This document shows, piece after piece, positions 36,798 to 45,473 of a stretch of 64,000 bases of DNA (positions are counted from its first letter, which is position 1; every line of letters begins with the position of its first letter). The notes under the pieces were generated by a model that did not search any database, was not told the origin of the DNA, and saw nothing but the letters and a program-made list of their open reading frames with translations. Made by a program: the position numbers and the translations under genes. This stretch comes from Chthonomonadales bacterium (GTDB taxonomy: Bacteria; Armatimonadota; Chthonomonadetes; Chthonomonadales; CAJBBX01). Where the stretch lies: positions 124,001 through 188,000 of the forward strand of contig DAIDHP010000002.1 of the NCBI GenBank assembly GCA_027459625.1, given 5' to 3'.

Positions 36798-38255
36798 GTG
36801 CTTGATGAAACCACCCACAATTTCAGCCCAAAAAATGGTTCGCTTGGATGGCAAGGAATCATTGTGGCATTACTGGTATTGCTGTTGATAATATCCACGT
36901 ATGCCTCTATGCGCCGTCAAACGGTTAAAAAGGCGGACGCCCAATCCAAGTTGCTTTTGAAAAGCATCATCGTGAGTAAACAGGCTTTTTTCTTCTCCAT
37001 GCTGATCCCGAAATCCATTTCCGTGCAGCAAAAGACCACCGTTGCTCATGATGCATTCAAGACACTCAAAACGTTCGCGCAGAATACCGGAGATCCTGAA
37101 AAATGGCTGGAGCTCTCTTTGCTGCAATACTATTTGAGAGATTCCGGTTGGAAAGCCTCCTTGAGTAATATCGGGGAGTCCCCATCCATGCGTGGATTGA
37201 ACGCAACCGCCTGGCAAGGTATTCTTCAGAATAAGAAGCTACCCGCAGGGCTTACGTTGAGCGCCTCCGTCGGAATCGTACAAGGGATGAAACTGGGTTG
37301 GTACAGGCATTTGGCGTTGTCGGCCATTTACAATGCCGGGTCGGAGCCCGTCAATGCGCGCGATGAGATGAAGGCGGCGATGGTTTCGGTGATACTTATG
37401 ATCGGAATCATATTTCTCGCGTATGGAGGCGGCTTTATTGGTTTCGCTCTATTGGTGGCGTTAATCATATCGATCCACTTGCACAAGCAGAATCCCGACA
37501 AGCCGCTCCCCTCCATTCTGACGCCTTATCCGCCGGAACCCTTGGACCGCAAAAAGGGAGACCTGCTGTATTCGATCTTCATCATATATCTGCTCTCTTT
37601 TCTTTTACTGAAATATGTCGGGGAGTTGTTGGTTCTCAAACTTCCTGCCGCCGATCGGGTGATATCCAATCCCATTGATCTTACACTTGCTTTGACGCTC
37701 ACCTTGCTCTCCGGATTGATTCCCGTCTTTTTCCTTGTCATTTTTGGAAGAAGGGTGGGATTGAAAGCTTCCGACCTTGGATATCGCAGAGGACGGTTAG
37801 GCATGGACATACTATGGGGCGTCGGCGGGTATTTGATGTCTTTGCCTCTTGTCCTGTTTGTTTCACTGATTTCCGCCGCTATTTTCAGACATGTAAGCAC
37901 CCCGAGCAATCCCGCCATCCTTGCATTCACCGATTCCACGTCATCCTTTCTGAAGGTTTTTATGTTCCTGGAGGCTGCGCTGATAGCTCCGTTCGCAGAG
38001 GAGACAATGTTTCGCGCCGTCTTTTTCCGAGGGCTCTCCTCTCGCATGAAAGTGTTGCCGGCGATGCTGTTTGCATGCCTGGTCTTTGCGATCTTGCATC
38101 CGCAACTGCCGCTCGGGTTCGCCGCCATATTTGTGATAGGGTTCACGCTTAACGCCCTGTTTTATTTCCGCGGCTCCATCGCAGCAGATATTACAGCGCA
38201 CGCACTGAATAACAGCTTCATTCTCATGTTTCTCTTCCTTTTACTTGGGAGATAG
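36798..38255 (+). CDS. CPBP-family intramembrane glutamic endopeptidase (Abi)
   Basis: A 485-residue membrane protein. The C-terminal half holds the Abi/CPBP protease core: APFAEETMFRAVFFRGL (motif 1, EExxxR), ILHPQLPLGFAAIFVIGFTLNALFY (motif with His) and DITAHALNNSFILMF (His/Asn motif). The N-terminal 180 residues contain one membrane segment and a soluble part of unknown fold. These enzymes resemble Rce1 and cleave peptides within the membrane; the substrate is unknown. GTG 36798 is used, with weak TAGG upstream. Confidence 0.85.
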   Translation: MLDETTHNFSPKNGSLGWQGIIVALLVLLLIISTYASMRRQTVKKADAQSKLLLKSIIVSKQAFFFSMLIPKSISVQQKTTVAHDAFKTLKTFAQNTGDPEKWLELSLLQYYLRDSGWKASLSNIGESPSMRGLNATAWQGILQNKKLPAGLTLSASVGIVQGMKLGWYRHLALSAIYNAGSEPVNARDEMKAAMVSVILMIGIIFLAYGGGFIGFALLVALIISIHLHKQNPDKPLPSILTPYPPEPLDRKKGDLLYSIFIIYLLSFLLLKYVGELLVLKLPAADRVISNPIDLTLALTLTLLSGLIPVFFLVIFGRRVGLKASDLGYRRGRLGMDILWGVGGYLMSLPLVLFVSLISAAIFRHVSTPSNPAILAFTDSTSSFLKVFMFLEAALIAPFAEETMFRAVFFRGLSSRMKVLPAMLFACLVFAILHPQLPLGFAAIFVIGFTLNALFYFRGSIAADITAHALNNSFILMFLFLLLGR

Positions 38256-38258
38256 ATT

Positions 38259-38540
38259 ATGAGCGTCTCTTTGATTGTTCATCTGAATCCCCGGTCGTCC
38301 GCCAATCGTATCAAGGCGTGGGAAAACGGGCGGTTATTGGTGAGCGTCACCGCTCCACCCGTGGACGGCGCCGCGAACAAGGCGCTTGCGGAATTTCTCT
38401 CCTCCTCGTTGGGCTTCAGAAAATCGGATTTGCGCATTCTCAGCGGTGAAACTAGCCGTACGAAGAGAATTTCGATTGATAATGTCGAGGAGGCGGATGT
38501 TATGAATCGTATTAAAGAAGCTATTGAGAGATCCAGATGA
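38259..38540 (+). CDS. YggU-family protein (DUF167)
   Basis: A 93-residue protein with LIVHLNPRSSANRI, LLVSVTAPPVDGAANKALAEFLSSSLG and LRILSGETSRTKRISID, which define DUF167. The function is unsettled. It begins three bases after the CPBP protease stop and overlaps the next gene by four bases (ATGA), so all three are cotranscribed. Confidence 0.88.
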   Translation: MSVSLIVHLNPRSSANRIKAWENGRLLVSVTAPPVDGAANKALAEFLSSSLGFRKSDLRILSGETSRTKRISIDNVEEADVMNRIKEAIERSR

Positions 38541-38893
38541 TTTCTATTTCGTTCAATTCCTTCGCTTTGCTCGGCCCTAATATCATTGTGCTGTTGGCGC
38601 TGGCGATTGCGATACTTTTTTTCGCTCCGGGATTGCTTGGACCGATAGGGCGAATCCTCGGATTGACGATTGGATTCTCGCTCCGGAAAAAAGGATTATT
38701 ATGCGGGAACGCGAAAAAGCCTGCGGAGCGGGCGAAGGATAACATCAAGGGATTGGACCAACCCGGAAAACAGCGTGCGATACCGAAAGATGCGCCATCT
38801 CTTGGGAGAATGGGTGTTCCTGCATGGGGTATCATTCTGCTTGCCGTCGGGGTGGTAACTATGCTATTATGGTACTTAATGCATTCCAATTAA
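38537..38893 (+). CDS. Small membrane protein of unknown function
   Basis: A 118-residue protein with a hydrophobic N-terminus (IIVLLALAIAILFFAPGLLGPIGRILG), a basic Lys/Arg-rich middle and a second membrane helix (AWGIILLAVGVVTMLLWYLM). FFAPGLLGPIGR slightly recalls the FGPKKLPELGR of TatA, but the second helix and basic linker do not fit. I do not recognise a family. Overlap with YggU makes translation coupled. Confidence 0.62.
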   Translation: MISISFNSFALLGPNIIVLLALAIAILFFAPGLLGPIGRILGLTIGFSLRKKGLLCGNAKKPAERAKDNIKGLDQPGKQRAIPKDAPSLGRMGVPAWGIILLAVGVVTMLLWYLMHSN

Positions 38894-38961
38894 GAAGACA
38901 ATTACCGGGGCGATTTGGAAGATATTGTCTTTGCGCCCTTGATAGATAGGAGTTTTGCAGC

Positions 38962-39201
38962 ATGCCTCAGGTGAAAGTATACGTCACATTGAAACCAACC
39001 CTTTTGGATGCCCAGGGCAGAGTGGTGCAAAAGGCGCTAAATTCCCTGGGTTATTCCAATGTGGAGCAAGTGCGTATTGGGAAGTACTTGGAACTGGATT
39101 TATCCGAGGATGGCGATGTATCCGAGCAGATCAAGGAGATGTGCGATAAGCTTCTCGCCAATCCCATAATCGAAAACTATCGCTACGAGGTGATTAAGTG
39201 A
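38962..39201 (+). CDS. purS: Phosphoribosylformylglycinamidine synthase subunit PurS
   Basis: A 79-residue Pur[29 protein letters not shown] is the diagnostic start and [23 protein letters not shown] the end. PurS bridges PurQ and PurL in the three-part FGAM synthase. It overlaps purQ by four bases. A clear AGGAG precedes it. Confidence 0.92.
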   Translation: MPQVKVYVTLKPTLLDAQGRVVQKALNSLGYSNVEQVRIGKYLELDLSEDGDVSEQIKEMCDKLLANPIIENYRYEVIK

Positions 39202-39893
39202 AATTCGGAGTTGTGCGTTTTCCCGGGTCGAATTGCGATCAGGACGCCTATTACGTGTTACGCGATGTTTTCGGGAAACAGGTGGACTATATCTGGCATC
39301 AGGAAAGAGATGTGAAAGGGTATGACTGCATCGTTCTGCCCGGCGGTTTTTCCTATGGGGATTACTTGCGCACGGGCGCCATTGCGCGTTTCTCGCCTGT
39401 GATGGAGGCGGTGATCGCTCACGCGCAAAAGGGAAAGTTTCTAATAGGCATATGCAACGGTTTCCAAGTTCTCTGCGAATCGCACCTGCTTCCAGGGGCG
39501 CTGGTTAGAAACACAGGGCTGAAGTTTGTCTGCAGGCACGTGTATTTGAGAGTGGAGAACGCTTCCACTCCATGGACCAATTCCGCCAAAGTGGGGCAAG
39601 TGTTGCGAATACCTGTGGCTCATGGAGAGGGTAGATACGTCGCGGAACCTGAAACGCTTCAAAAATTAAATGAAACCGGACGGATACTATTTAGGTATTG
39701 TGATGATAAAGGAAATATTTCCGAGGCTGGCAACCCCAACGGTTCCATGGAGGGCATCGCGGGAATCGCGAATGAGTCCTTCAACGTGCTTGGAATGATG
39801 CCGCATCCGGAACGCGCCTCGGAAAAGATGCTGCAATCCGCCGACGGCAAAGTAATTTTCGACAGCATAATCAAGACTCTCTTATTGCAATAA
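39198..39893 (+). CDS. purQ: Phosphoribosylformylglycinamidine synthase glutaminase subunit PurQ
   Basis: A class I amidotransferase of 231 residues: [14 protein letters not shown] at the start, [21 protein letters not shown], nucleophile Cys in [12 protein letters not shown], and His/Glu in [10 protein letters not shown]. It feeds ammonia to PurL. No purL follows; the next gene is NfeD, so the large subunit must lie outside the window. Confidence 0.93.
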   Translation: MKFGVVRFPGSNCDQDAYYVLRDVFGKQVDYIWHQERDVKGYDCIVLPGGFSYGDYLRTGAIARFSPVMEAVIAHAQKGKFLIGICNGFQVLCESHLLPGALVRNTGLKFVCRHVYLRVENASTPWTNSAKVGQVLRIPVAHGEGRYVAEPETLQKLNETGRILFRYCDDKGNISEAGNPNGSMEGIAGIANESFNVLGMMPHPERASEKMLQSADGKVIFDSIIKTLLLQ

Positions 39894-39928
39894 CTCTTTA
39901 ATCTCACACTGGGGAGGTGCAGCCTCTC

Positions 39929-41236
39929 ATGGTTAATCGCAAGATACTGTTGTTGCCGCTCCTTATATCCTTGATGTTTTTCCACGCAAGGGTGACTCAC
40001 GCCCAATCCCCATCAAGCGAGGTTTATGTCGCTACGCTTGCCAATCAGCCGATTATGCCTCCCACGAAGGATTATCTCATTGGCGCGTTGCATCGAGCCG
40101 AGGCGAATAACGCCCAGTGCTTCATAGTGCAAATGGACACGCCCGGAGGGGATGGGGAGTCCATGAGGGATATCGCCCAGACTTTTCTGCTTTCCACCAT
40201 CCCCGTGGTGGTCTATGTGACCCCCGAAGGCGCGAGAGCGGCGTCCGCGGGAGCCATCATCGCGCTTTCCGCCAATCTCATCGCCATGACCCCGGGCACC
40301 AATATCGGCGCCTCTCATCCTGTGATGGAGGGGGGCGGCAATTTGCCCAGCGACATCAGAAAAAAGGTGACCAACGATATGGCCGCCTTCGTGCGGAACC
40401 TCGCGGAAAAACGAGGCAAGAACCCGAAACTGTCCGAAGAGTTTGTTATTAAAAGCATCTCTCTCACTGCGAATGAAGCTTATCAACGCAAGCTGGCGGA
40501 TATTCTTTCGCCAACCCTTTCGGACTTATTGAGGCAACTCAACGGGAGGAAGGTGGATACGTACTCCGGGGAAAAGACAATGCAAACCCTGAACGCCAAG
40601 GTGGTGAATATCCCTCTGTCTCCGTGGCAGGAGGCATTGCTGTTTCTTTTCAATCCCAACGTTGCATTGATTTTAGGTGCAATCGCCTTTTACGGAATTA
40701 TCACCGAAATCTCTCATCCGGGTGCGATCTTTCCCGGAGTTGCCGGCGTAATCGCCTTGGTTCTTTCTCTGTACGCATTGGCTGCTCTCAACGCCAATAT
40801 CGCCGGCGTGGTGTTGCTGATCCTCGCCGCCGTGTTATTTGTGATCGATGTCTATGCGGTGACCCATGGCGTTTTGACCATTGGGGGGATCATATGCTTC
40901 GTAGCGGGTTCGCTGATGCTCTTTAACGGCTCTCCCGAGGGGGTGAGCCCTTCCCTATCCGTTATCATCACGCTTGCGTTGGTTTCGGCGTTATTCTCCG
41001 TGGTCGTACTTGGTTCCGCACTCAGGTTGAGGAGAAGACCGGCTGGAAGTGGACCGGAAACCCTTATTGGCAAGTTCACGGACGCCCGCACGGATATCAA
41101 TCCCAAAGGGAAAGTCTTCCTGGACGGATCCTACTGGAGCGCGGAGAATGCGGGGGAGGAACCCATAAAACCCGGTGATCGGGTGAAAGTGGTTTCGCGA
41201 GAGGGATTGACGTTAAGAGTCGTCAAGAGCCCATGA
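39929..41236 (+). CDS. NfeD-family membrane protein with ClpP-class serine protease domain (NfeD1b)
   Basis: A 435-residue protein: signal peptide (KILLLPLLISLMFFHARVTHAQ), then a ClpP/crotonase-fold protease domain. FIVQMDTPGGDGESMRDIAQTFL and YVTPEGARAASAGAIIALSAN carry the catalytic Ser region, and a Lys follows in DIRKKVTNDMAAF. Four or more membrane helices come next, then a C-terminal OB-fold NfeD domain (GKFTDARTDINPKGKVFLDGSYWSAEN...VKVVSREGLTLRV). Such proteins usually pair with stomatin-type SPFH proteins, but none is adjacent here. ATG 39929 lies 11 bases after GGGGAGG. Confidence 0.9.
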   Translation: MVNRKILLLPLLISLMFFHARVTHAQSPSSEVYVATLANQPIMPPTKDYLIGALHRAEANNAQCFIVQMDTPGGDGESMRDIAQTFLLSTIPVVVYVTPEGARAASAGAIIALSANLIAMTPGTNIGASHPVMEGGGNLPSDIRKKVTNDMAAFVRNLAEKRGKNPKLSEEFVIKSISLTANEAYQRKLADILSPTLSDLLRQLNGRKVDTYSGEKTMQTLNAKVVNIPLSPWQEALLFLFNPNVALILGAIAFYGIITEISHPGAIFPGVAGVIALVLSLYALAALNANIAGVVLLILAAVLFVIDVYAVTHGVLTIGGIICFVAGSLMLFNGSPEGVSPSLSVIITLALVSALFSVVVLGSALRLRRRPAGSGPETLIGKFTDARTDINPKGKVFLDGSYWSAENAGEEPIKPGDRVKVVSREGLTLRVVKSP

Positions 41237-41330
41237 TACGGAGCGAAATCTCCGCGGGCATTATCCGTTTTTTCCATTAAATGACCTATTACTACTGGTT
41301 ATCTCCTGTCATGGGAGAGAGGAGGCCGAT

Positions 41331-42191
41331 ATGAAATATTCGTTCATGATCGAACCCGGTCATACCGTAAAGCTCAAGGATTACGATCCGGATTTTAATG
41401 CAGGCTTGAAAAAGGAGGAGGTTGCCGCCAAACTGGAGAAGCTGGGTGAAGAGCTTAGTGAGCTTCAGTACCTTATGTACGCCGCTGCGGACACATCGCT
41501 GCTGATTGTGCTGCAAGGCAGGGATACAAGCGGAAAGGACGGTACGATTCGACACCTGACATCGCACATGAATGCGCAGAGTTGCAGGGTGGCGTCCTTC
41601 AAGCAGCCCACCTCCGAGGAGTTAGGGCACGATTTCCTGTGGCGTATTCACAAGGAGACTCCGATTAAAGGTTCCATCACTATATTCAACAGATCCCATT
41701 ACGAGGATGTCCTTGTGGTCAAAGTGCACAAACTGGCTCCCGAAAAGATCATTGAGAGAAGATATGACCATATCAACAACTTTGAAGAGACGTTGATAGA
41801 CGCCGGAACATGCATCATCAAGTTCAATCTTCACATATCCAAGGATGAGCAGAAGGCGAGATTACTGGATCGTGAAAAGGAATCGGTCAAATCTTGGAAG
41901 CTGTCGGTGGCGGACTGGAAGGAGCGCGAGCTATGGGACCAATACACGGAGGCTTATGAAAAAGCCTTGGAGAAATGCAGCACTAAGAACGCCCTATGGT
42001 ATGTGATTCCTGCAAATCACAAATGGTTCCGCGACTTGGCGATCACCGAGGTGGTGGTGGAGCGGCTTCGTCCGTATCGGGATAGATGGCAGGAGGATCT
42101 TAAAAAGAGGGGCGTTATCGCGCTCAAGGAGTTGCAGGCCTACAGGGATTCCCTGAAAGCCGGAGGAAAGTCCACTTCCGGAGAGGCTTGA
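41331..42191 (+). CDS. ppk2: Polyphosphate kinase 2 family protein
   Basis: A 286-residue PPK2: Walker A GRDTSGKDGTIRHL, lid and Walker B FNRSHYEDVLVVKVH, and DHINNFEETLIDAGTCIIKFNLHISKDEQKARL. These enzymes phosphorylate nucleoside mono- or diphosphates with polyphosphate. Which class it belongs to (AMP, NDP or both) would depend on lid residues I cannot assign safely. It stands between NfeD and an MBL hydrolase, followed by a hairpin. Confidence 0.9.
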   Translation: MKYSFMIEPGHTVKLKDYDPDFNAGLKKEEVAAKLEKLGEELSELQYLMYAAADTSLLIVLQGRDTSGKDGTIRHLTSHMNAQSCRVASFKQPTSEELGHDFLWRIHKETPIKGSITIFNRSHYEDVLVVKVHKLAPEKIIERRYDHINNFEETLIDAGTCIIKFNLHISKDEQKARLLDREKESVKSWKLSVADWKERELWDQYTEAYEKALEKCSTKNALWYVIPANHKWFRDLAITEVVVERLRPYRDRWQEDLKKRGVIALKELQAYRDSLKAGGKSTSGEA

Positions 42192-42263
42192 ACCCCGTCC
42201 CCCTGACTAATCAGCGTGTGAATAGGATGAATCTTTTCCTCATCCTTCCCCAGACGGGGCGAC

Positions 42264-42321
42264 ATCCGATAAGCTTGATAAGAGAGTAAAACGGTGGTGT
42301 TCGATGAATAGCTTATCGGAT
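42264..42321 (+). terminator. Long-loop inverted repeat after ppk2, possible terminator
   Basis: ATCCGATAAGC (42264-42274) and GCTTATCGGAT (42311-42321) are perfect 11-bp inverted repeats with a 36-nt loop, followed by ATCTTCTTT. The loop is long for a classic terminator. Confidence 0.45.
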
Positions 42322-42424
42322 ATCTTCTTTAAATTGAAATAATACGGAATCGGTGTTGCTTGGAATTCAGTTGATGTCATGATCCGTTGGTTTTTTGTCC
42401 CTGCTTCAAGGTACAATAGTTTGC

Positions 42425-43183
42425 ATGCAGGTAATTGTTCTCGGTTCGGGGACGTCGCACGGCGTGCCAATGATCGGGTGTGCTTGCGCCGTTTGCACAT
42501 CCGCCGACCCGCATAATAAGCGAACTCGTCCCTCCATAGCTGTCAGAGACGGCGAACATGTGTATGTCGTGGACACCGCACCGGAGTTTCGTTTGCAGTG
42601 TCTTGCCGTGGGGTTGAACCGCGTGGATGCGGTTTTCATCACCCATACGCATGCGGACCACATCTTCGGCATGGATGATATCCGACGGTTTAATGATATG
42701 ACGGATTCCGAGATACCCGTTTATGGTTCGAAAGAAACGCTCAGGGATATCAAACGCATTTTCCGATATATCTTCACCCCAACGCCGTTGGGGGGCGGGA
42801 AGCCGAGGATTTCCCTTCACGAAGCGGGTGCGAAGTCGGCGATTAACGGCATGACATTCCGCGCGGTACCTGTCATGCATGGCGAACTGCCGATCCTCGG
42901 ATACCGTTTTAATGATTTCGCCTACGTGACGGATGTAAGCTCCATTCCGCGGGAATCGATGGAACAACTCAAGGGATTGGACACCCTGATTATGGATGCG
43001 GTGCGTTATCGTCCGCACGCAACCCATTTCGGTCTGTATCAGACTTTGGATGTGATTGAGAGTCTCAAACCTCGGCAGGCGTTCATAACACACATCTCGC
43101 ATCGCTTGGAGCACGGGATTGTCAACCGTCTGCTCCCCTCAAACGTGAAACTCGCCTATGACGGGATGCGCGTGGATTTATAA
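42425..43183 (+). CDS. MBL-fold metal-dependent hydrolase, PhnP-like
   Basis: A 252-residue metallo-beta-lactamase-fold protein. VIVLGSGTSHGVPMIGCACAVCTS includes the cysteine cluster typical of PhnP-like phosphodiesterases, and FITHTHADHIFGMDD is the HxHxDH metal motif. HGELPILGYRF and THISHRLEH give further ligands. It may act on cyclic nucleotides or phosphate diesters; the exact substrate is unknown. The frame is open to 42395, but ATG 42425 matches the family start. Confidence 0.87.
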   Translation: MQVIVLGSGTSHGVPMIGCACAVCTSADPHNKRTRPSIAVRDGEHVYVVDTAPEFRLQCLAVGLNRVDAVFITHTHADHIFGMDDIRRFNDMTDSEIPVYGSKETLRDIKRIFRYIFTPTPLGGGKPRISLHEAGAKSAINGMTFRAVPVMHGELPILGYRFNDFAYVTDVSSIPRESMEQLKGLDTLIMDAVRYRPHATHFGLYQTLDVIESLKPRQAFITHISHRLEHGIVNRLLPSNVKLAYDGMRVDL

Positions 43184-43294
43184 TAAATCATGGCTCGCCG
43201 TAAAAATCGTGCAGGAATCGCCGATTCATTTCTCTAATGATACTGATACTATGTGATCGGATTTATTAAATTCAAATGACCAGGAGGCTGTAAG

Positions 43295-44458
43295 ATGGCT
43301 AAGAAGCCGCTGAACATTGCATTGATCGGATGCCAATTCATGGGGAAGGCGCATAGCAACGCCTATCGCCAGGCTCCGCGTTTTTTCGATCTTCCGGTGG
43401 ACCCCGTGATGAAAGTGGTATGCGGAATCACCAAGGAAGAGGCTGAGGGCGCCGCAGCGAAGTACGGCTGGCAGGACACTTCAGGGGACTGGGAGGAGGT
43501 TGTCAACCGTCCCGATATCGACATTGTGGATATCGCCACGCCAAACAACACCCACGCGATGATCGCTATCGCCGCAGCGAAGGCGGGGAAGCATATCTTA
43601 TGTGAAAAGCCTCTCTCCACGAACATGAGGGACGCCAAGGCGATGATGGATGCGGTCGAGAAGGCGGGAGTCAAAAACGCCGTTAGCTTCTGCTATCGTC
43701 GCGCCCCCGCTGCGACGCTTGCCAAGCAACTCATAGAAGAGGGGAAGATCGGGAGAATTTATCATTTCCGAGGGCAGTATCTTCAGGATTGGATCGTGGA
43801 TCCCAAGTTCCCCTTGGTATGGAGACTGCAGAAGGAGGTTGCGGGGTCCGGAGCCCATGGCGACCTCGCGGCGCACACCATCGATTTCGCCCGCTACCTT
43901 GTGGGGGAGATCGCGGATGTAACCGGTGTCATGGAGACCTTTATCAAGCAGCGACCCAAGCTCGCCAAAAGTGACGATCGACTAGGAGGAGTGGCGTCGG
44001 ACGAGATGGGGGATGTCACGGTGGACGACGCCAGCATGTTCCTCGCACGGTTTGAAAACGGTGCGCTGGGGACCATCGAATCCTCCCGATTTTGCCTCGG
44101 ACGCAAGAACTGCAACCGCTGGGAGATCAACGGCAGCAAGGGGAGCATCTCCTTCGACGTGGAGCGCATGAACGAGCTTGAGGTCTACTTCCAGGACGAC
44201 CCGCCGAACCTGCGCGGCTTCCGCACCGTTCAAGTCACGGACGGTTGCCATCCCTACACGGGGAACTACTGGCCCGCTGCCCATATCATCGGCTACGAGC
44301 ACACTTTCATTAATCAGGCGAAGGATTTTCTGGAAGCCATCGCCAACGATACGCCCTATTCGCCAAGTTTCCGAGACGGCGTTAAAAACCAGGCGGTGTT
44401 GGAGGCGGTGGAGCGATCGTCCGAAACCGGAGCCTGGGTGAAACCCGAGGCGATATAA
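43295..44458 (+). CDS. Gfo/Idh/MocA-family oxidoreductase
   Basis: A 387-residue NAD(P)-dependent sugar or inositol dehydrogenase. The Rossmann start LNIALIGCQFMGKAHSNAYRQ, ATPNNTHAMIAIAAAKAGKHILCEKPLS with the conserved EKP, and GSGAHGDLAAHTIDFARYLVG with the His that assists catalysis are all present. The substrate is not identifiable from sequence. AGGAGG lies ahead of the ATG, and a strong terminator follows. Confidence 0.9.
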   Translation: MAKKPLNIALIGCQFMGKAHSNAYRQAPRFFDLPVDPVMKVVCGITKEEAEGAAAKYGWQDTSGDWEEVVNRPDIDIVDIATPNNTHAMIAIAAAKAGKHILCEKPLSTNMRDAKAMMDAVEKAGVKNAVSFCYRRAPAATLAKQLIEEGKIGRIYHFRGQYLQDWIVDPKFPLVWRLQKEVAGSGAHGDLAAHTIDFARYLVGEIADVTGVMETFIKQRPKLAKSDDRLGGVASDEMGDVTVDDASMFLARFENGALGTIESSRFCLGRKNCNRWEINGSKGSISFDVERMNELEVYFQDDPPNLRGFRTVQVTDGCHPYTGNYWPAAHIIGYEHTFINQAKDFLEAIANDTPYSPSFRDGVKNQAVLEAVERSSETGAWVKPEAI

Positions 44459-44500
44459 GCTCAATCATACGCGGCATGCCGCTATGTGAAGTCCGTGTAA

Positions 44501-44542
44501 AGCATCGGGGGCGTCCGAAAAGGGACGCCCCCGATGCTTTTT
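44501..44542. terminator. Strong terminator between convergent oxidoreductase and PEP-CTERM genes
   Basis: A perfect 16-bp stem (44501-44516 with 44523-44538) with a 6-nt loop, then a run of five T (44538-44542, the first belonging to the stem). It is placed to end the plus-strand gene and may also serve the minus-strand one. Confidence 0.94.
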
Positions 44543-44569
44543 GAGTCGCATCATCATTGATGCCGTGGA

Positions 44570-45226
44570 TTACGCTTTGCGGAGCCTTCGCAGGAACATC
44601 CCGCCTCCAGCCATTCCCATGCTCATCAGGGTTGCGAGAACCCCTGGCTCCGGAGTGTTTTGTGACTGAATCTGGGAGCCATTGATAGCGAATGCGCCTT
44701 GTACATAATAATTATATGTGGTCCATGTATTATTTGAATATACTGAAACTCCCGTTTTGTTAGTGTTATCTGTTTCTCCCCATAGACCCCAAATCGATGA
44801 TGTACCAGGATCTACTACAATCCAATAATTTTGATTAGCATTTAAATTGGCATTAAAATTGATTGATTGAAATTCTATTGCACTTTGTGAACTATAATAA
44901 ATGGTACTTGATGCCAGGGAAGTGGCACTTGGCGATGTCGGTTGTCCATCAAATAATGATACATTTACATTTCCACTGCCAGTATTTACACCTAATGCGA
45001 TTTGTAGGTTTGTCATAGCGGCTGAAGTGGTTAATGAAAAAGATTCACCTAAAGCTTGATAGCTGTAATCTGAATTTCCTCCCATGAAAGTTTGTGCGAT
45101 AGCAGTATTAAAGGAGGTAGTGTAATTCGAAAAGAGTGTACTGGCATTGGCATGTGACACTAAACCAAGCATCAATACTGTGAGACTAAATCCAAATAAC
45201 AGCAGGTGACGTTTTAAAATCCTCAT
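44570..45226 (-). CDS. PEP-CTERM sorting-signal protein
   Basis: A 218-residue secreted protein: signal peptide (LLLFGFSLTVLMLGLVSHANA), a beta-rich Ser/Thr/Asn-rich middle of choice-of-anchor type, and a C-terminal tripartite PEP-CTERM signal (TPEPGVLATLMSMGMAGGGMFLRRLRKA): motif, hydrophobic helix, basic tail. Exosortase would cut it and place the protein at the surface or in exopolysaccharide. The gene is clearly more A+T-rich than its neighbours. AAAGGAGAA precedes the ATG. No exosortase gene is in the window. Confidence 0.88.
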   Translation of the reverse strand: MRILKRHLLLFGFSLTVLMLGLVSHANASTLFSNYTTSFNTAIAQTFMGGNSDYSYQALGESFSLTTSAAMTNLQIALGVNTGSGNVNVSLFDGQPTSPSATSLASSTIYYSSQSAIEFQSINFNANLNANQNYWIVVDPGTSSIWGLWGETDNTNKTGVSVYSNNTWTTYNYYVQGAFAINGSQIQSQNTPEPGVLATLMSMGMAGGGMFLRRLRKA

Positions 45227-45358
45227 TTCATTTCTCCTTTGTTCATCTAAAGTTTTGGTTGGTTTTGATCGATTCGATTTTCGGAGACTTCATTATCAAT
45301 ATCTGCAAAAATCAAGCCATTAACAGCAAATATACTTAATTTAGATATAATCTGGTAT

Positions 45359-45373
45359 AAATACCGGGTATTT
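45359..45373. promoter_or_regulatory. Palindrome in the gap between PEP-CTERM and GlmL-like genes
   Basis: AAATACC-G-GGTATTT is a perfect 7-1-7 inverted repeat within an A+T-rich gap between divergent genes. It overlaps a second palindrome, GGTATAAATACC. It could be an operator for either gene; no regulator is implied by neighbours. Confidence 0.35.
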
Positions 45374-45473
45374 AAGAAGGGCTCGACTGGCATTTGCGGA
45401 ACCTGTCACGCATGCATTTACACGCTTGCGTCCCTTGTGCTACACTGATTCCGATCAACCACAAGGAACGCCT

